Source: Cyanidiococcus yangmingshanensis | Taxonomy: Eukaryota > Rhodophyta > Bangiophyceae > Cyanidiales > Cyanidiaceae | Assembly: GCA_013995675.1 (NCBI GenBank) | Contig: VWRR01000020.1 | Coordinates: forward strand, 1 to 64,000 | Length of the DNA stretch: 64,000 nt | Direction of reading: 5' to 3' | Part shown: positions 33,251-44,800 of the stretch, in pieces | Layout: every line of letters starts with the position of its first letter | Position numbering within the stretch: position 1 is the first letter of the stretch | Position numbers and translations under genes: made by a program | Notes under the pieces: generated by a model | Database searches by the model: none | What the model was told of the DNA's origin: nothing | What the model saw: only the letters and a program-made list of their open reading frames with translations

Positions 33251-34183
33251 ATGTTTATCACGGGAATAGGACAAGTCTGTTTGGACGGGGGTCGAACTCG
33301 CGAAGCAGCCCCTCACGGCGAACAAGTTCACGTTGCGGGTGTCTCACGCAACTCGGTGCAACATTCTTGGTATGAAGTCTTCAAGTTGCCTCGGGAGCGA
33401 TGCTGCCTGCATGCGCGCAGGTCGGAAAGGACGCTCTGGGTACGAAAGTATCCACGTGAGCCGGATGGAGCGCTGGGGGCGCTGGCTCAGGGGGCGTCAC
33501 GACAACCTGGAGAACGATTCGGTCGAGTGCAGCGTTCGGAGAAGCAGACCACTCTAGGCACTTCCGCTCCGTTGATTGAGGCTCCTGCACACAACTGTCG
33601 CCGAATAGCAGCCGCAGTACGAGTTGACGCCCCAATCGCACTGGTGTGGCAGGTACTGACTGACTATAACCACCTAGCAGACTTTATTCCGAACCTGGCA
33701 GTATCGCAAACGTCTCCGCATCCGAGTGGCGGTATTCGTCTCCAGCAGGAGGGCTTGCAGAACGTGTTTGGTTTTCGTTTCCGCGCAGCCGTGCTCATGG
33801 ATATGAATGAAGTTATCGGGGATCCAAAGGAAGTTCCTCATCGTCGAAGTATCTATTTCGATTTGGTTCACAGTCGAGATTTTATTCGTTTCGAGGGCGA
33901 GTGGTACATGGAAGAGCGAGATGCGCAACGCTCGCCCTCCGATATGGTGTCATCGTCGAACGACCGTACAGATGCATCGTTGAATCGGGTGTACACAACA
34001 CTCGGCTATGTGGTGGAGATCGTCCCGCGACACATGTTGCCAGTGCGGTTGGTCGAGTGGCGCATTCGTGAAGATCTTTTACCGAACCTTCTGGCAGTGA
34101 AGCGAGAAGCTGAGCGACGATATTTGTTGGCTCGTCGAGCAGAGGCAGTGTCGCAGTCGCAAGGAGATGCGTCGTCATCGTAA
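33251..34183 (+). CDS. SRPBCC / polyketide cyclase-like lipid-binding protein
   Basis: A START-like (SRPBCC) domain fills residues about 110-290: IAAAVRVDAPIALVWQVLTD, YNHLADFIPNL, then the conserved W.I and a C-terminal helix WRIREDLLPNLLAVKREAE. This is the pattern of COQ10/cyclase-dehydrase relatives found in cyanobacteria and in plastids of algae and plants, which bind a hydrophobic ligand; the ligand is unknown. The first ATG in frame is at 33251; the ~100 residues before the domain are rich in Arg, Ser and Gly and could include a plastid transit peptide. The insert at about 210-235 (Asp/Ser rich) is absent from short bacterial homologues. The 310-residue product is complete in one frame. 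Role in quinone or lipid handling is inference only. Confidence 0.75.
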   Translation: MFITGIGQVCLDGGRTREAAPHGEQVHVAGVSRNSVQHSWYEVFKLPRERCCLHARRSERTLWVRKYPREPDGALGALAQGASRQPGERFGRVQRSEKQTTLGTSAPLIEAPAHNCRRIAAAVRVDAPIALVWQVLTDYNHLADFIPNLAVSQTSPHPSGGIRLQQEGLQNVFGFRFRAAVLMDMNEVIGDPKEVPHRRSIYFDLVHSRDFIRFEGEWYMEERDAQRSPSDMVSSSNDRTDASLNRVYTTLGYVVEIVPRHMLPVRLVEWRIREDLLPNLLAVKREAERRYLLARRAEAVSQSQGDASSS

Positions 34184-35038
34184 ACAATCCGCTCCTATTC
34201 ATGGCCACGATCAAGGACGACGCCAACCTCTGTAGGATCATGACGCAATCGAATGTTCTGGACTCGCTGAACAATACAACCGGGATGGTCATGGATACCG
34301 GACTCGACTAGGCAGTATCGTTGACGAAGACCTCTGGCGAGCAATGGATCATGATTCGTGCTCGGAGACGTTTATTATACTTGCGAGCGATGAGCACGTG
34401 ATTTTGAGTCGACAAGTGAGGCGCTCGATGCCAGCAGGATCAGGAAAATAGACGAATCCGTTTATTGTGTGACAAGTATCGACGACAGGAATGCCGAACG
34501 AACACCTTTGATCTCGACATCGTACCATTCACGATTCATTGCCGGAACGAACAGATTCTATTCGCTTGTGCTAGAGACATGGGTTCCAATCAAATTTGGA
34601 TGAAACCCTCCATAGACGCTTCTGTAGATACAATGCTCGACTCAATCGCAGTAGGCCAGTAGAACGCATCACCATCACGACGATGGTGACCAACGATGTC
34701 TTCGCGGCAGCCATGGTCTCCAGAATCATTTCGGCTCGCTCATCAGCCCACACAATAGAATAGAGCGCGGATTCAGTCACAGTCCATAAATTTCGGGAGC
34801 CATTCATGGTCGCCTTTACAAAACCATGATGTTCGAGTACAAGGCTGCGACAAGATGATGCCACATCGTCATGGGTGATATCCCGCTTCAGTTTTCCCAA
34901 AGACCGCTCATGAACCGTCGCAAACCATGCCTGGGTCCTCTATTTCGGAACCTTTACGAACGATCGATGATGCACTACAGACAACAAGTACATGGGATCA
35001 AGCCACAGCGCTGCGCGGCAACGAAAACCCAGGACGAA
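34184..35038. other. Convergent intergenic region
   Basis: About 850 bases between the ends of the SRPBCC gene and TSR1. A minus-strand frame at 34571-34900 vaguely recalls the last part of TSR1 but not strongly enough to call. No RNA gene recognised. Confidence 0.5.
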
Positions 35039-37768
35039 TCACCTGTCCACGACAGTGTTCGTGATACCGGTTTCATCCAAGGTATCACAGGTCGATCCGG
35101 AGACCCATTCGGGGAAGACGCGTCTGTACAGGCTCAGACATACCGTGTCACTGTGTAGAATCGTACCATCGAATGTCGCTTTCATCGCTCCATGAGTTCC
35201 GAGTGACTCCTCGATACGCCCGAGACGCCCATGCTTCGTCCAGAGTGGCACGTTCTTGTAATGTTTCACATCCTCGGGATCGAAAAACATATATCGGATC
35301 GTCGCACGCGTCTTATGGGCTCGATAGGGAACGCCGGTGAGCACCACCCGTTTCAACACAATTCGGTCTGGGTTGGCCCCGACGACAGAGCCAGTTGCCA
35401 CGAGCAGCGGCCTTGTTGACACCTGGGTTGGTCCTTGAATCAAGTCCGGTATTAGAGTGCTGCTGCTGGGTAGCGTGACCAGGACTGGCGCAGGTGGATA
35501 GGTCACTGGTGCGTAGAGCGACGCCATGCTCCAACGCGCTGGCAGCAAATAGCGCTCGTAACGATGCTTATCACAAGTGGAGTCTGGCTCGGAGAAAATG
35601 GGCCGCGCCAGCAGACGTCGAAACCCGATATGGAACGTAAGTAGCTGTTTGGAGCGCACAAGCTGATCAGATGGAATCGACGCGGTCACTGCCACAGCAT
35701 CTAGATTTGGACACACTTCGCTGAACGAGGCAGTGCATCACCGTGGGAAGATGCTCGTAACGAAGCAAGCTGGTCGCGATGAGCGGACCTGTCCAGCCTC
35801 GCATGCGCTGTGCAACTGAAACTGGCACAGATTTCAAAAGGAACGCAATGTAGGTGTGCGGCTTCACCGGTGACAAAGCTGCCTCTTGATGAGCATTGCG
35901 GACTGCTCGGCGAAAGTGCTCGAATTGCACGACACGAGCATAGGCCGGCGGCAAGGATGTGTTCGAATCCCAAGGCGTCTTCCGATACGATGGAAGAGGT
36001 CGGTAGTGAGCGAATCTTTCCCGCACTGGACAATCGGTTGGAGTATCGACTTCGTCCGGAAACATAAGTTCGTCTCGCTCGATCTCTTTGACCTCTTCGA
36101 GCGCGCCTTGGGAGCGTGCTTGTGGAGCATCAACTTCCGAATCCGATCCAGACATCGACGCACTCGATGCTCGATGCAGCACTCGGTCCTTCGAAAGCGG
36201 CATGGCGCCTTGCCGTGTGCTCGCGGTCGACACATTCCGAGTCACTGTCGACGAAGGAAGCGTGTGAACCCGTCTCGTCTGGATCGTCTGTGTCGGATTC
36301 GTCGTCCTCCATATACGCACTGCGTCTGGACATTGGTGATGAGCGAGTGTCGTCCCAGGAAGTAGCCTGCTTATGAGGGTGCTCTAGGGATGAGCGCTGG
36401 GATCCCGCAGTCCTCGTAACTCATTTCGTTGAGCGCACGCTCATGAATTCCTGCCCTGTTCGGTGGCAACGCCCATGGGCAATGCGCTAACGTAGCCTCC
36501 TCCGCTGCTTCGCCAACCAGAATATCCTCGTTGGGCGATCGCGAACCGAAACTTGGCGTTTGCTTCGTTTGGGCGTTTGCGCTAGTCTGTACTGGCCCCA
36601 TGCCGTTGTCAGACACGTCATCCCGCCAGTCCGCTGGAACCGTATCCTCTATCTGCATGCCCGATACCATCGCGTATGCCTCCGATGGATCATCGGCCTC
36701 ATCTAGAACAAGCTCCGAAGCTTCGATTCCGTCCATTCGGACCGAATTGTTTCTCCTAGTGCCAAATAATGGACCCAAAAAGGGTACTTGAGCTCGCTCT
36801 ATTCGCGACACCACAAATGTACCCATACCAGTTAGATGAACCAGACGACGGGCATTGGTGCCTGCCCCACGAAGCCAGCCAATGATTCGAACCGAGCATT
36901 CCGTTGAGTCAGAATCCGACTCTATGAATACCTGTTCGACAAGCATGTATGGTCGATCAGCACGCCAACGGATGACTCGCCTCTTCGCGTGCTCCAGTTG
37001 TCGACGAATCTGCTCAGCATCGCCACGACTGCGCATGATTCGCACCTGAATAGGCTTCTCTTTCGCATCCAGGATAGAGGCTGCTGCCAGACGATCGTTG
37101 CAACAGGCCAGCCACGGACGTGATGCAGGGGAGTCCTCCACCGAGCCGAGTGCCAGCGAACCCCCCGATAAATACGACTCCGAGTGGTTGGACTCTAGCA
37201 CCATTGCGTGGTCACTTGTCGCCGTCATGGAACGCACCAGTGGTGGCACTGCAACAGCAATACAGCTCATGAGACCCTGTGCACGGATGGAGTCAAGCCA
37301 AGCCTCGGCAGTCTCCTCGACGGCTCGCTGCTCGACATAGAGCAAAAGCCCGAGATCAGCAACTTTCGCGGCATCAAGCACCGCTTCGAAAGGCGCTTTG
37401 GCATCCAAACACATCCAATGCATTCGACGAATCTCGTTGTTGCGATCCTTCGCCACAGAGTTCACCAGCCGGTACCACGAAGAAGTCAAGTCGTTGCGAG
37501 GGCCAGCGACGCCACTGGAAGCGTTTTCACTGGATCCTCTTTTTCCTATATCGGCAGACACCTCATACCCCCATTGACAGAGACAGTACTCGAGCGCAAG
37601 CTGGAGGTCCAAACCCTCGGTCATACCCAGTACCAGCACCAGGGTTGGACAAGCTTCATTCGGGTCTTGCGTCGCGCCAGCTTGAGTGTGCTTGTTCCGC
37701 TCCTGACGCTGTTTTCGGGCCACGATCCGTCGATGCACGGCTACTCGCTGTCGCTTTCTCCCGACCAT
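35039..37768 (-). CDS. TSR1: TSR1, 40S ribosome maturation factor
   Basis: GTPase-like factor, inactive as a GTPase in known members, that caps late 40S precursors in the cytoplasm. Domain II appears as RPYMLVEQVFIESDSDS, VRIIGWLRGAGTNARRLVHLTGMG. The family centre MFPDEVDTPTDCPVRERFAHYR and TPWDSNTSLPPAYARVVQFEHF follows. The C-terminal barrel has HIGFRRLLARPIFSE, VLKRVVLTGVPYRAHK, IRYMFFDPEDVKHYK, GRIEESLGTHGAMKATFDG and LYRRVFPEW, all near-identical to human TSR1. These blocks use four successive frame segments joined by +1 shifts: near 36380-36400 (into the acidic AYMEDDESDTDDPDETGS), between 36200 and 36140 (into the FPDEVDTP segment) and near 35715. The ATG at 37768 opens on a basic stretch typical of the N-terminus; the frame stays open to 37939 without another ATG, so the true start is uncertain. 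Confidence 0.85.
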
Positions 37769-38703
37769 CTCTTCCAAAACCTTAATCAGCTGATTGATTT
37801 CGTTTCTGTTCAGTTCAATCGATTCGGTGTGGTCTTGCGTTCGGTGAACCTGCGTTACCGAGTCAACAGCGCCGAGCGCCTCGGACGAGCCAAGCCTGGC
37901 TAGGCGTTCGGCCCTCGAGACAACCGTTCTCGGAAGCACGTTTCAGACAGTTGTTTTATTGATCAAAGGTGAAATCAGAGCCTACATCCTAAGCTTTTCC
38001 TTGATAGGCAAAAGGGTTGGGTATTGTGTACTGAAACCAGACCGCTTTTGTTTGGTCGTTGGTAGAGGGAGTCAAGGGGTTGTGGGCCTCGGCAAGGCTC
38101 CACACCCGCTCAGCGGACGTTGAAGTCATTCGCCCGACTTACTCCTTTCCCTAGTAGTTGTTCGAAACCAGTTTGATACTATTTAGGCTCTCGGGGACTC
38201 GAGGAGAGGATTTTTAGGCGTGTTTCGGAGGCTGGTAAGACACGACACTCGCCTGGTTGCGAACTGTGGCCAGTGCAGAGGGCTGGTCGGCACCTGGTCA
38301 GAGAACGCGGACGAAACGACGTCGTGGAGGCTCTCATCCCGCCACGTGCGACTGCACGCTGTCGCTCTTTATAGGGAAAGCGCGTTTGCTCGGAATCGTT
38401 CCATCGGAACCCAGCAGGAGCGAACTGCATCCGTGCTTTCAATCTTACCGCGTTTGCGGTGTGTTGAAACTGATCGCGCGAGCCGACGAGTCTCGCCTCT
38501 GCTGCAAGATCAGTACTGTCTGCGCGCTAGGGACATACGCTGCATATCCAAGGTGGCTTGAGGTGCCAGTCGAGAGGTTTGAGCGCCCTTTTGAAAATAG
38601 TTGGCGAAGACTCCTGGCTGAGCACTGGGCTTGAGACGCGCTATCCAGTAGGGCCACATCAGCGCAAAGCGCAAATCCAGGAGACGCGCTATATTCAGAA
38701 ATC
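37769..38703. other. Divergent intergenic region, TSR1 and TFIIA
   Basis: About 930 bases carrying the promoters of two divergent genes. The first 170 bases beside TSR1 continue its open frame upstream of the chosen ATG and may belong to the gene. Nothing else is recognised. Confidence 0.5.
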
Positions 38704-39297
38704 ATGAACGGGGCTCAGCTCCGACAGACTCTGGAGGAACTCATCAGGGATGTTGTGCAGTCGTCGAGAGATGCGCTCCGCGCCCAAGGAGAACTCAACG
38801 AGCGAAATGAGACTGCACTGATATCTCTGGAGCAGCAGTGGAAACAGCGACTCGTTGAAGAGCTTCATGAACAAGGTGCTCTACGCGTCGTGCTTTGCCA
38901 CGCGGACCTCTTGTCTCCGGGTCCAGGCGCGACCGCAGTCACTTCGAGTCGGACGGATCCGTTTCGTTATGCCTACGAGGCCCTTCGTCAACGTGATCCG
39001 CGTGAACGTCGATCTAGCGCTCCTCAGGAACGTTCCGTGAAATCATCCCAACAGGATGATCACGACACAGAATCTGCAGAGGCGCTCTCTTCTGGTGACG
39101 ATGATGATGAGATATCGCAGGTTGCAGGCCAGCCTGAACCCGAAACAGCGAACTACATTTTGTCACAGTACGAACGCGTACTGGCGCCATCAACCAACAA
39201 GCAGCGCATCTGGCGAGTGTTCCTCCGAGATGCAATGGTTCATGTGAATGGCCAAGACCTTTTACTGAATCAGCTTCAGTGCCAATTTGATTGGTGA
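38704..39297 (+). CDS. TOA1: Transcription factor IIA large subunit (alpha/beta)
   Basis: TFIIA stabilises TBP on promoter DNA for RNA polymerase II. The 197-residue product has both conserved ends. The N-terminal four-helix-bundle part is LRQTLEELIRDVVQSSRD, followed by ALISLEQQWKQRLVE, matching the animal LYRSVIEDVINDVRD and MELKTLWENKL. The C-terminal beta-barrel part is NYILSQYERV, IWRVFLRDAMVHVNGQDLLL and CQFDW at the very end, matching NLMLCQYDKV, KWKFYLKDGIMNLNGRDYVF and DAEW. An acidic stretch with four Asp in a row (about 132-140) precedes the barrel, as in other species. The linker is very short compared with the 376-residue human protein, close to the minimal functional core. Start at ATG 38704, one frame. 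Confidence 0.92.
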   Translation: MNGAQLRQTLEELIRDVVQSSRDALRAQGELNERNETALISLEQQWKQRLVEELHEQGALRVVLCHADLLSPGPGATAVTSSRTDPFRYAYEALRQRDPRERRSSAPQERSVKSSQQDDHDTESAEALSSGDDDDEISQVAGQPEPETANYILSQYERVLAPSTNKQRIWRVFLRDAMVHVNGQDLLLNQLQCQFDW

Positions 39298-40394
39298 CCC
39301 TTCTAGGCATCAGAGATGTCGTTACGGACATGGAGCTCGAGCAATGGTGCTAGGCATCGCTGGGAAGCCACCAAAGCGTATGCCTGCCCCAGCACAATAA
39401 AGGGAGCGTGTCGCGCCAGCCCCTCAAGGGGTTTGCTCCCGAAACAGAGCCAATGTCTCGCACGAACCATGACGAGCGTATGAGACCACGCTCAGCACCC
39501 AATATGTGTGTGTGTCATCCAACCATTGACGGTGTCACTGGGAGCCGACCTACGCATGCGTCGGTCTCACTGGCATCGCTTGGGAGAATCGCAAACGTCC
39601 CGGAAGCTTGTGCGGTGTGCTTTTGGCCATGATGACGGGCTGGAAGCTGGTCGGGCCAATCGTAACCGATGAAATGGATCGTGCTCATTGTCTGAGAATT
39701 GCGCTCGTTGAATAGACCTCGCCACACATCTCTGTCGATAGAGCACTTCTATCGGGAATGCTACCGGTTGGCTCTGACCAAATCGAACTTTATGCAACAG
39801 AGATTGGTCGCTGACCCTGAATCATGAGTCGACTGGAACGCGCATACAAGTCGGATGGAACGATGCGAAATTGGCGACCCTATCCTTGGAGCTACAAGGC
39901 CCTTGAAATCTTTTGTACATCCCAAGCAAGGGATCAGCCGCTACTCCAAAGCAAATGAGTCGTTGAGCACCGTAGTGACAGGAACAACCCGACTACGCTC
40001 ATGAGGCCGATAAAGGTGGACGTGATACGCAGGCTGGCTCGCGTGTCCATGCCACCATTGTCGGTGACCCGGCCGCTTACCAGACTCTGGACGAGTATGC
40101 CAGTTGGGTCTCTTAGACACAACGCGAAAGCCCTTGACCCATCGAAACGGTGCATCACGTTGCCAGAACTAGGCGTCGCTTGTAACCGAAACAGCTGTTG
40201 GAATACGAACGACGCGGAGCGATCGAGCACCTCACCGGGGCTGTGTACTCCTGAGCGCCTCGACCGCCACCCAAACACTGACCAGAAACTGTTCATGATC
40301 GGGAGCAATGCAACCGATCAGCTCCCTTTAGAGATTTGCCTGCAGATCCGATGCAGCCTAGACACCCGCTCCCTCGACAGCATGGACCCGTGAA
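39298..40394. other. Convergent intergenic region
   Basis: About 1.1 kb between the 3' ends of the TFIIA and GPAT9 genes. Open frames on both strands are short and featureless. Nothing is called. Confidence 0.5.
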
Positions 40395-42062
40395 TCAAAA
40401 CCGCGCAGTTTTCGGTCGATGAGTCTTCAGGTCATCCTGACCTTCGGTATCCACATCCGCCTCGGACTTGGTCGGTCGATGAGCACTCTCAATCGCCGAG
40501 ACAAGTGCTTGTGCAACTTGTTTCTGCCGAGCACGCACATACTTGTCACTCACTTGCATTCGTTTGTAGTAGCCATCAATTTCGACGGGTTTCAGACCAG
40601 CAGCCGCACAGATCGCTCGTTTTACGCGAGCTGCAAACTCCGTCGCGGACTCATGCTCTTGCTGCTTCATCGGCTCCAGGAAGAAAACATCCGCGACCAA
40701 AGCCCAACTCGTCCAGATGCGAAATAGATGCCAGAGGAATGACTCCTCCATCGAGTTCCAGAACGCATCAGCAAAGAGCTTATTGTACTTGATTGCGACC
40801 GGATAGATGACGGCATCCTTCATCTCAAACGCGCCCTTCTTAAACATCAAACAGTACTCATTATTCACACAGGTGCCTTCGGGGAAGATGAGCAATGGCG
40901 GAACGCTGGGCTTTTGCAGATGCTCTTCGATTCGCTTTCGCACCAACTGACGATCGCGGAGGTCATCGCGAGAGAACCAAATACATCCCAGACATGCCAG
41001 GACGCGGTTTTGGAGGAAACCCACCACACCACCATGTGCCTGACCGACCGTTGCAAACGGACATAACTGTTGGAGCACAATAAGATCAATCAGCGAGGAG
41101 TGATTCGCCACATAGATCGAGTGTGGACGCATTCGTGGTCGAGTCCCGTGGTAGGCAATCACACCACTCATCGACATGATCCAACAGGCGGAGTATAGTA
41201 CAATAAGCTTACGCTCAAGTTCATGACGGCGCTCGGCCTGACGGCGATACAGCCAGCGAGTCATCAGTAGTGCCAGCGCGAACAGGACACTTCCGGTCAA
41301 GAGACATAGCACGCGCAACGGCAGCAGGATCCCGTAACGCAGACAGACACCGAACATCCAGGGTATGAACAGGTACACGTTCCAGTTCCATGATGGAACC
41401 AGGGTTCGCTTGAAGCATCGAGAGAATTCATCCTCCACCACGTCCTCCATGGCCTCCGTAACGAATGACAGGGGTGCACAGAGGATAGGCAGACCGGTCA
41501 CAGGCATCGTCTCCGCTCCGAGCGCCTCCACGAGTGCTCGCTCGAAGCGTTCCTGGACACGCTCTCGATCGGAGCTTGTCTCGAGGTCTCCGCGGACCAT
41601 TCCCGCAAGATCAGCCCATGATTCGCTCGCTCGTTGTAGGGCCAGCTTGGTGCGTGTTTGACCCCGCGTCAGCAAACCCTCACGACCAGGTCGACTGGCA
41701 AGGACCGGAGGTGACGACGCTCGGTTCGTCGACACCCCAGCCGCGGTCATGGTTTCCGTCGTTGCCAGTGGTGACATGTCCATGCAAGCCGATACTTTTG
41801 TCCTTGAGCTATCCGAGTCTAGCGTGTCGTTCTGGAGACGCAGCGAAGCACTGTCGAATGCCTCCGCGCTGTGTGGTAGCTCTCCACCGTTGGTTTGACG
41901 CTTGACCTCGACAGTATCCGCCTCCGTCACCGACTCCAGAGACAACTTCGTCGGAATTGCCGGTCCATCTTTCATATTCGACGTTCGCCCACTCGATCGA
42001 GGTGATTCGTTGGTGCTGCCCTGATCCAAAGGGGAAGGCGCTTTCGCCGCAGTCGCAGCCAT
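40395..42062 (-). CDS. GPAT9: Glycerol-3-phosphate acyltransferase, GPAT9/GPAT3-4 type
   Basis: ER enzyme that acylates glycerol-3-phosphate at sn-1, the first step of glycerolipid and triacylglycerol synthesis. The 555-residue product from ATG 42062 has about 190 Ser/Thr-rich residues, then membrane segments between about 228 and 270 (LFIPWMFGVCLRYGILLPLR and the following hydrophobic run). The acyltransferase motifs are NHSSLID (320-326, catalytic His-x4-Asp), CIWFSRDDLRDR, LLIFPEGTCVNN (391-401) and VIYPVAIKYNKLFADAFWNS. The last three are signatures of the GPAT9 branch rather than LPAAT, matching plant GPAT9 and mammalian GPAT3/4 in sequence and order. The C-terminal segment AAGLKPVEIDGYYKR also matches the branch. 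Gene complete in one frame. The long N-terminal region is larger than in plants and has low complexity, so it is probably disordered. Confidence 0.93.
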   Translation of the reverse strand: MAATAAKAPSPLDQGSTNESPRSSGRTSNMKDGPAIPTKLSLESVTEADTVEVKRQTNGGELPHSAEAFDSASLRLQNDTLDSDSSRTKVSACMDMSPLATTETMTAAGVSTNRASSPPVLASRPGREGLLTRGQTRTKLALQRASESWADLAGMVRGDLETSSDRERVQERFERALVEALGAETMPVTGLPILCAPLSFVTEAMEDVVEDEFSRCFKRTLVPSWNWNVYLFIPWMFGVCLRYGILLPLRVLCLLTGSVLFALALLMTRWLYRRQAERRHELERKLIVLYSACWIMSMSGVIAYHGTRPRMRPHSIYVANHSSLIDLIVLQQLCPFATVGQAHGGVVGFLQNRVLACLGCIWFSRDDLRDRQLVRKRIEEHLQKPSVPPLLIFPEGTCVNNEYCLMFKKGAFEMKDAVIYPVAIKYNKLFADAFWNSMEESFLWHLFRIWTSWALVADVFFLEPMKQQEHESATEFAARVKRAICAAAGLKPVEIDGYYKRMQVSDKYVRARQKQVAQALVSAIESAHRPTKSEADVDTEGQDDLKTHRPKTARF

Positions 42063-44800
42063 GGCCAGTCGGTCAAAGGGTGTGCTCGAGCTTTCGAGTC
42101 CCGCAAACCTCCGTGACGCCAGTACGTGTGGCGCAGTCCCTCAGAACAGAATTGCTAGTTCCTTCAATCAAATGGTCGCGATGTCGACAATCGAGGACTC
42201 GCTCGACACCCTGTTCTTATGCAACGACTGAGCAGCTTTCGCGCTGTACGGGTGCGATGGAGCGAGCCTCTCAGCCGTTGCCATCATCATGTGCGCTTTG
42301 TACCAAGAATGGTAAGAAGCGGGTTTGGACGCCAAGGCCCTGCCCCCTTGCAGATCACCGCCTCTATCTGCAGAATGATCAATCGACATGTTCAGATTCC
42401 TTGAGGAAAAAGCATAAAATAGTTCAGAGAGCAACACATCATTATTGGAATGACAGAGACAGGGCCGCGGTGGATGTCTCCGCCTCTATCTGTCGATCGA
42501 TCTATCGGGTTATTCGTATGCCCTGAGCATGAGTATCTCCATGATCTGGGGAATGGCTGTTATCGTCGTTGGAAGGAGAAACGAGTGCGTGTCATTGAAT
42601 CCCGTTCTACAACCGGGCGCAAGACAGCGCTGGTTTCGATCTGCAGGATGCTTGAGCAGTACAGATGACGCATCGGGTTTCAGCGCTTTCTCGATCACGT
42701 GAGATGACCAGAAGCTCAGGGACCAGTTGCAAGACTGCAAACACGTCTCCCGGACAGGGTTCGTTGGCGGTTCTGGCCAGGGGCATCCATGGGACGCTCA
42801 TTTCTGAAACATACCGTTGAAGACATGGAATCAGAGACGGGGAAAGTGATCTTAGCTTCCGCAGCAGACAGTATCCTTTCCATTGACCCGCAACCGCTTG
42901 GAGACGAAACGCGACGACAGCACCGAGAACGAATGTTTTTGGAAAAGTTTGCACGACGGTAAACGCATCGCGGTCGGTTTCGTTCCGATCCGGGGCTGCA
43001 CAAACGTGGTCACGTTATCGTACGCTCGACATCTGGATACGAGTCGACCAGCGGAGCGATTGAGATGTCTCCAGAACAGCGTCGGCATCCATGCTTCTCA
43101 TTCATATAGATTGTATTTCGTAGATCTCGACAACAATAAGGGCAATGGAACGTTATTGCAGCGACCCTAATGATTGGCGAGCGTGTAGAGCACTCGCCGT
43201 GTCCCAACAATAGGCAAAAGCACTCGCTACAAAACCTTTCATTCCTTTTCCGACTGCTTCTCGAGCGCTTCGAATCAAGGTAGTGCCTGGCATGCCTTAT
43301 ATTCAGGTGAAGGGCCATGTGCTCGTCGCCTATGGTAACAACGCAGACTTCGAACAAGACCGCGTAGCAGCGCGAACAGATCTTTATCGACTTGGAGACG
43401 GAAACGAAGCATAAAGAGCCTCACATATCATCGAAACGAACAGCAAATCAAAATAAACTGATTGTATCGAGCGCTGTACCTAGTGCGCAGGTATCCAACG
43501 AGCGACGCCTCGCGGGGGCTGAACGCACCAACCATTCCGCAGGTAGGGCGGTCTGAATCACGGGGTTCTACCTCCGAGGTCACGGACGAGAACATCATCA
43601 GAGACCTTCATGAGGCGCCGAACGAAACCTCAGTGCCAGAAAGGCCACTAGCGAGCGCTGGTACGGCGACAGACCTCAATTCGCCTGAAATGAATAAAAC
43701 GCTCCGATCTTTCCGAGAACTTGATGCGACACGCGCTCTACGATCGAAAGCGACTAGAACAGTCATTGAGGCTCGACTACCTTCCAGCGCACAACTCGCG
43801 AACCAAACGACCCAGAGAATGAAGCCACGCACGCTTCTTCAGTGCTCGCGTTCTTGGTCAACACGAACGAGCACGAAAGCAGTCCGTTGGCCTAGACCAA
43901 ACCATCCCGTGCTCAGTCAGCGATAACACCCACGCTGTCTCCTGTTCTGAATAACTTGCTTCAGAACAAGTCTAGTCCAATCAGTCTCCACCCTTGAAAG
44001 CACCTGCCCATGAAGCAGGTCGCTGACATTGCACAAGTGCACTTAGAACAGACGTCTGTGTACCCGCTGAACAGGTTCGTGAGCGATGCAGTTTGGCCGC
44101 ACGCCCCGACGAAGGCACCAGCCTGCTGTGAGCGCTCTAGCGTCTGTTCGGGTCAGCGGACGCTCAACGTTCCTCGACTCGTTCACTTGCTCACGATTGG
44201 TACGGGTGCGTGATCTTCCTGGACTGTGCGAAGAAACAACATTGAAATTCCTGGGCTTGATGGGTCGCTCGGGGGCCCCGCGAGCGCCAACTCGAGTGAA
44301 CGGGCACCGCTGCGGAGGCACAACAGTCCGCTGGGGCGGTCTCAACTGCAGGACCCAGGCGTGCCACTTCACGGAGGCTCGAGAAGACAGGCAACACTGC
44401 TGGCGAAAGCGTGAGTACTCGGAAGCAGGCCGCCGGTCACGTCGGAGCGAGCACCGACTTGGCGTTCTCGAGTGAAGAGGCGTCTGTACCAGCCGATGCT
44501 GGTCGCTCTTTCTCTGCGGACGGGCCCGGGCCGCCTCGCTCTGCACGAGTGCCGAGTGCTCGTTCGGATAGCGTCTCTCAGGGAAAACCTGTGCAACTTG
44601 ACTCGGAAACGGTGGAGAACCCTGACCCTCTGACTGGTCGGGTTGGCGACGAGGTCACCTCACAACGCCCTCGTTTTGATGCGGGTCCACGACAAGTACG
44701 CAAACGGGTCGTGCGGCGTGGTCAAGATGAAATAGCAGTCTCGAGCGCTTCAGTTGCTGGTGTACCTGGACAGGCCTCTGGGGTAGGCCGCGCTCGTTCT
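42063..44800. other. Divergent gene-poor region of about 2.7 kb
   Basis: Between divergent GPAT9 and BRF1. The part 42063-44080 shows only short featureless frames. From 44411 the BRF1 frame is open upstream of the chosen ATG (see that entry), starting with a GTGAGT word that resembles a 5' splice site. No other gene is supported. Confidence 0.45.

Noticed and set aside
34571-34900. Minus-strand frame with GFVKATMNG, like the TSR1 segment GAMKATFDG
   Set aside because: The similarity is a few residues only and the flanks do not match TSR1 or BMS1.
43462-43926. 154-residue plus-strand frame upstream of BRF1
   Set aside because: No ATG start (opens with TTG), low-complexity composition, no motif.
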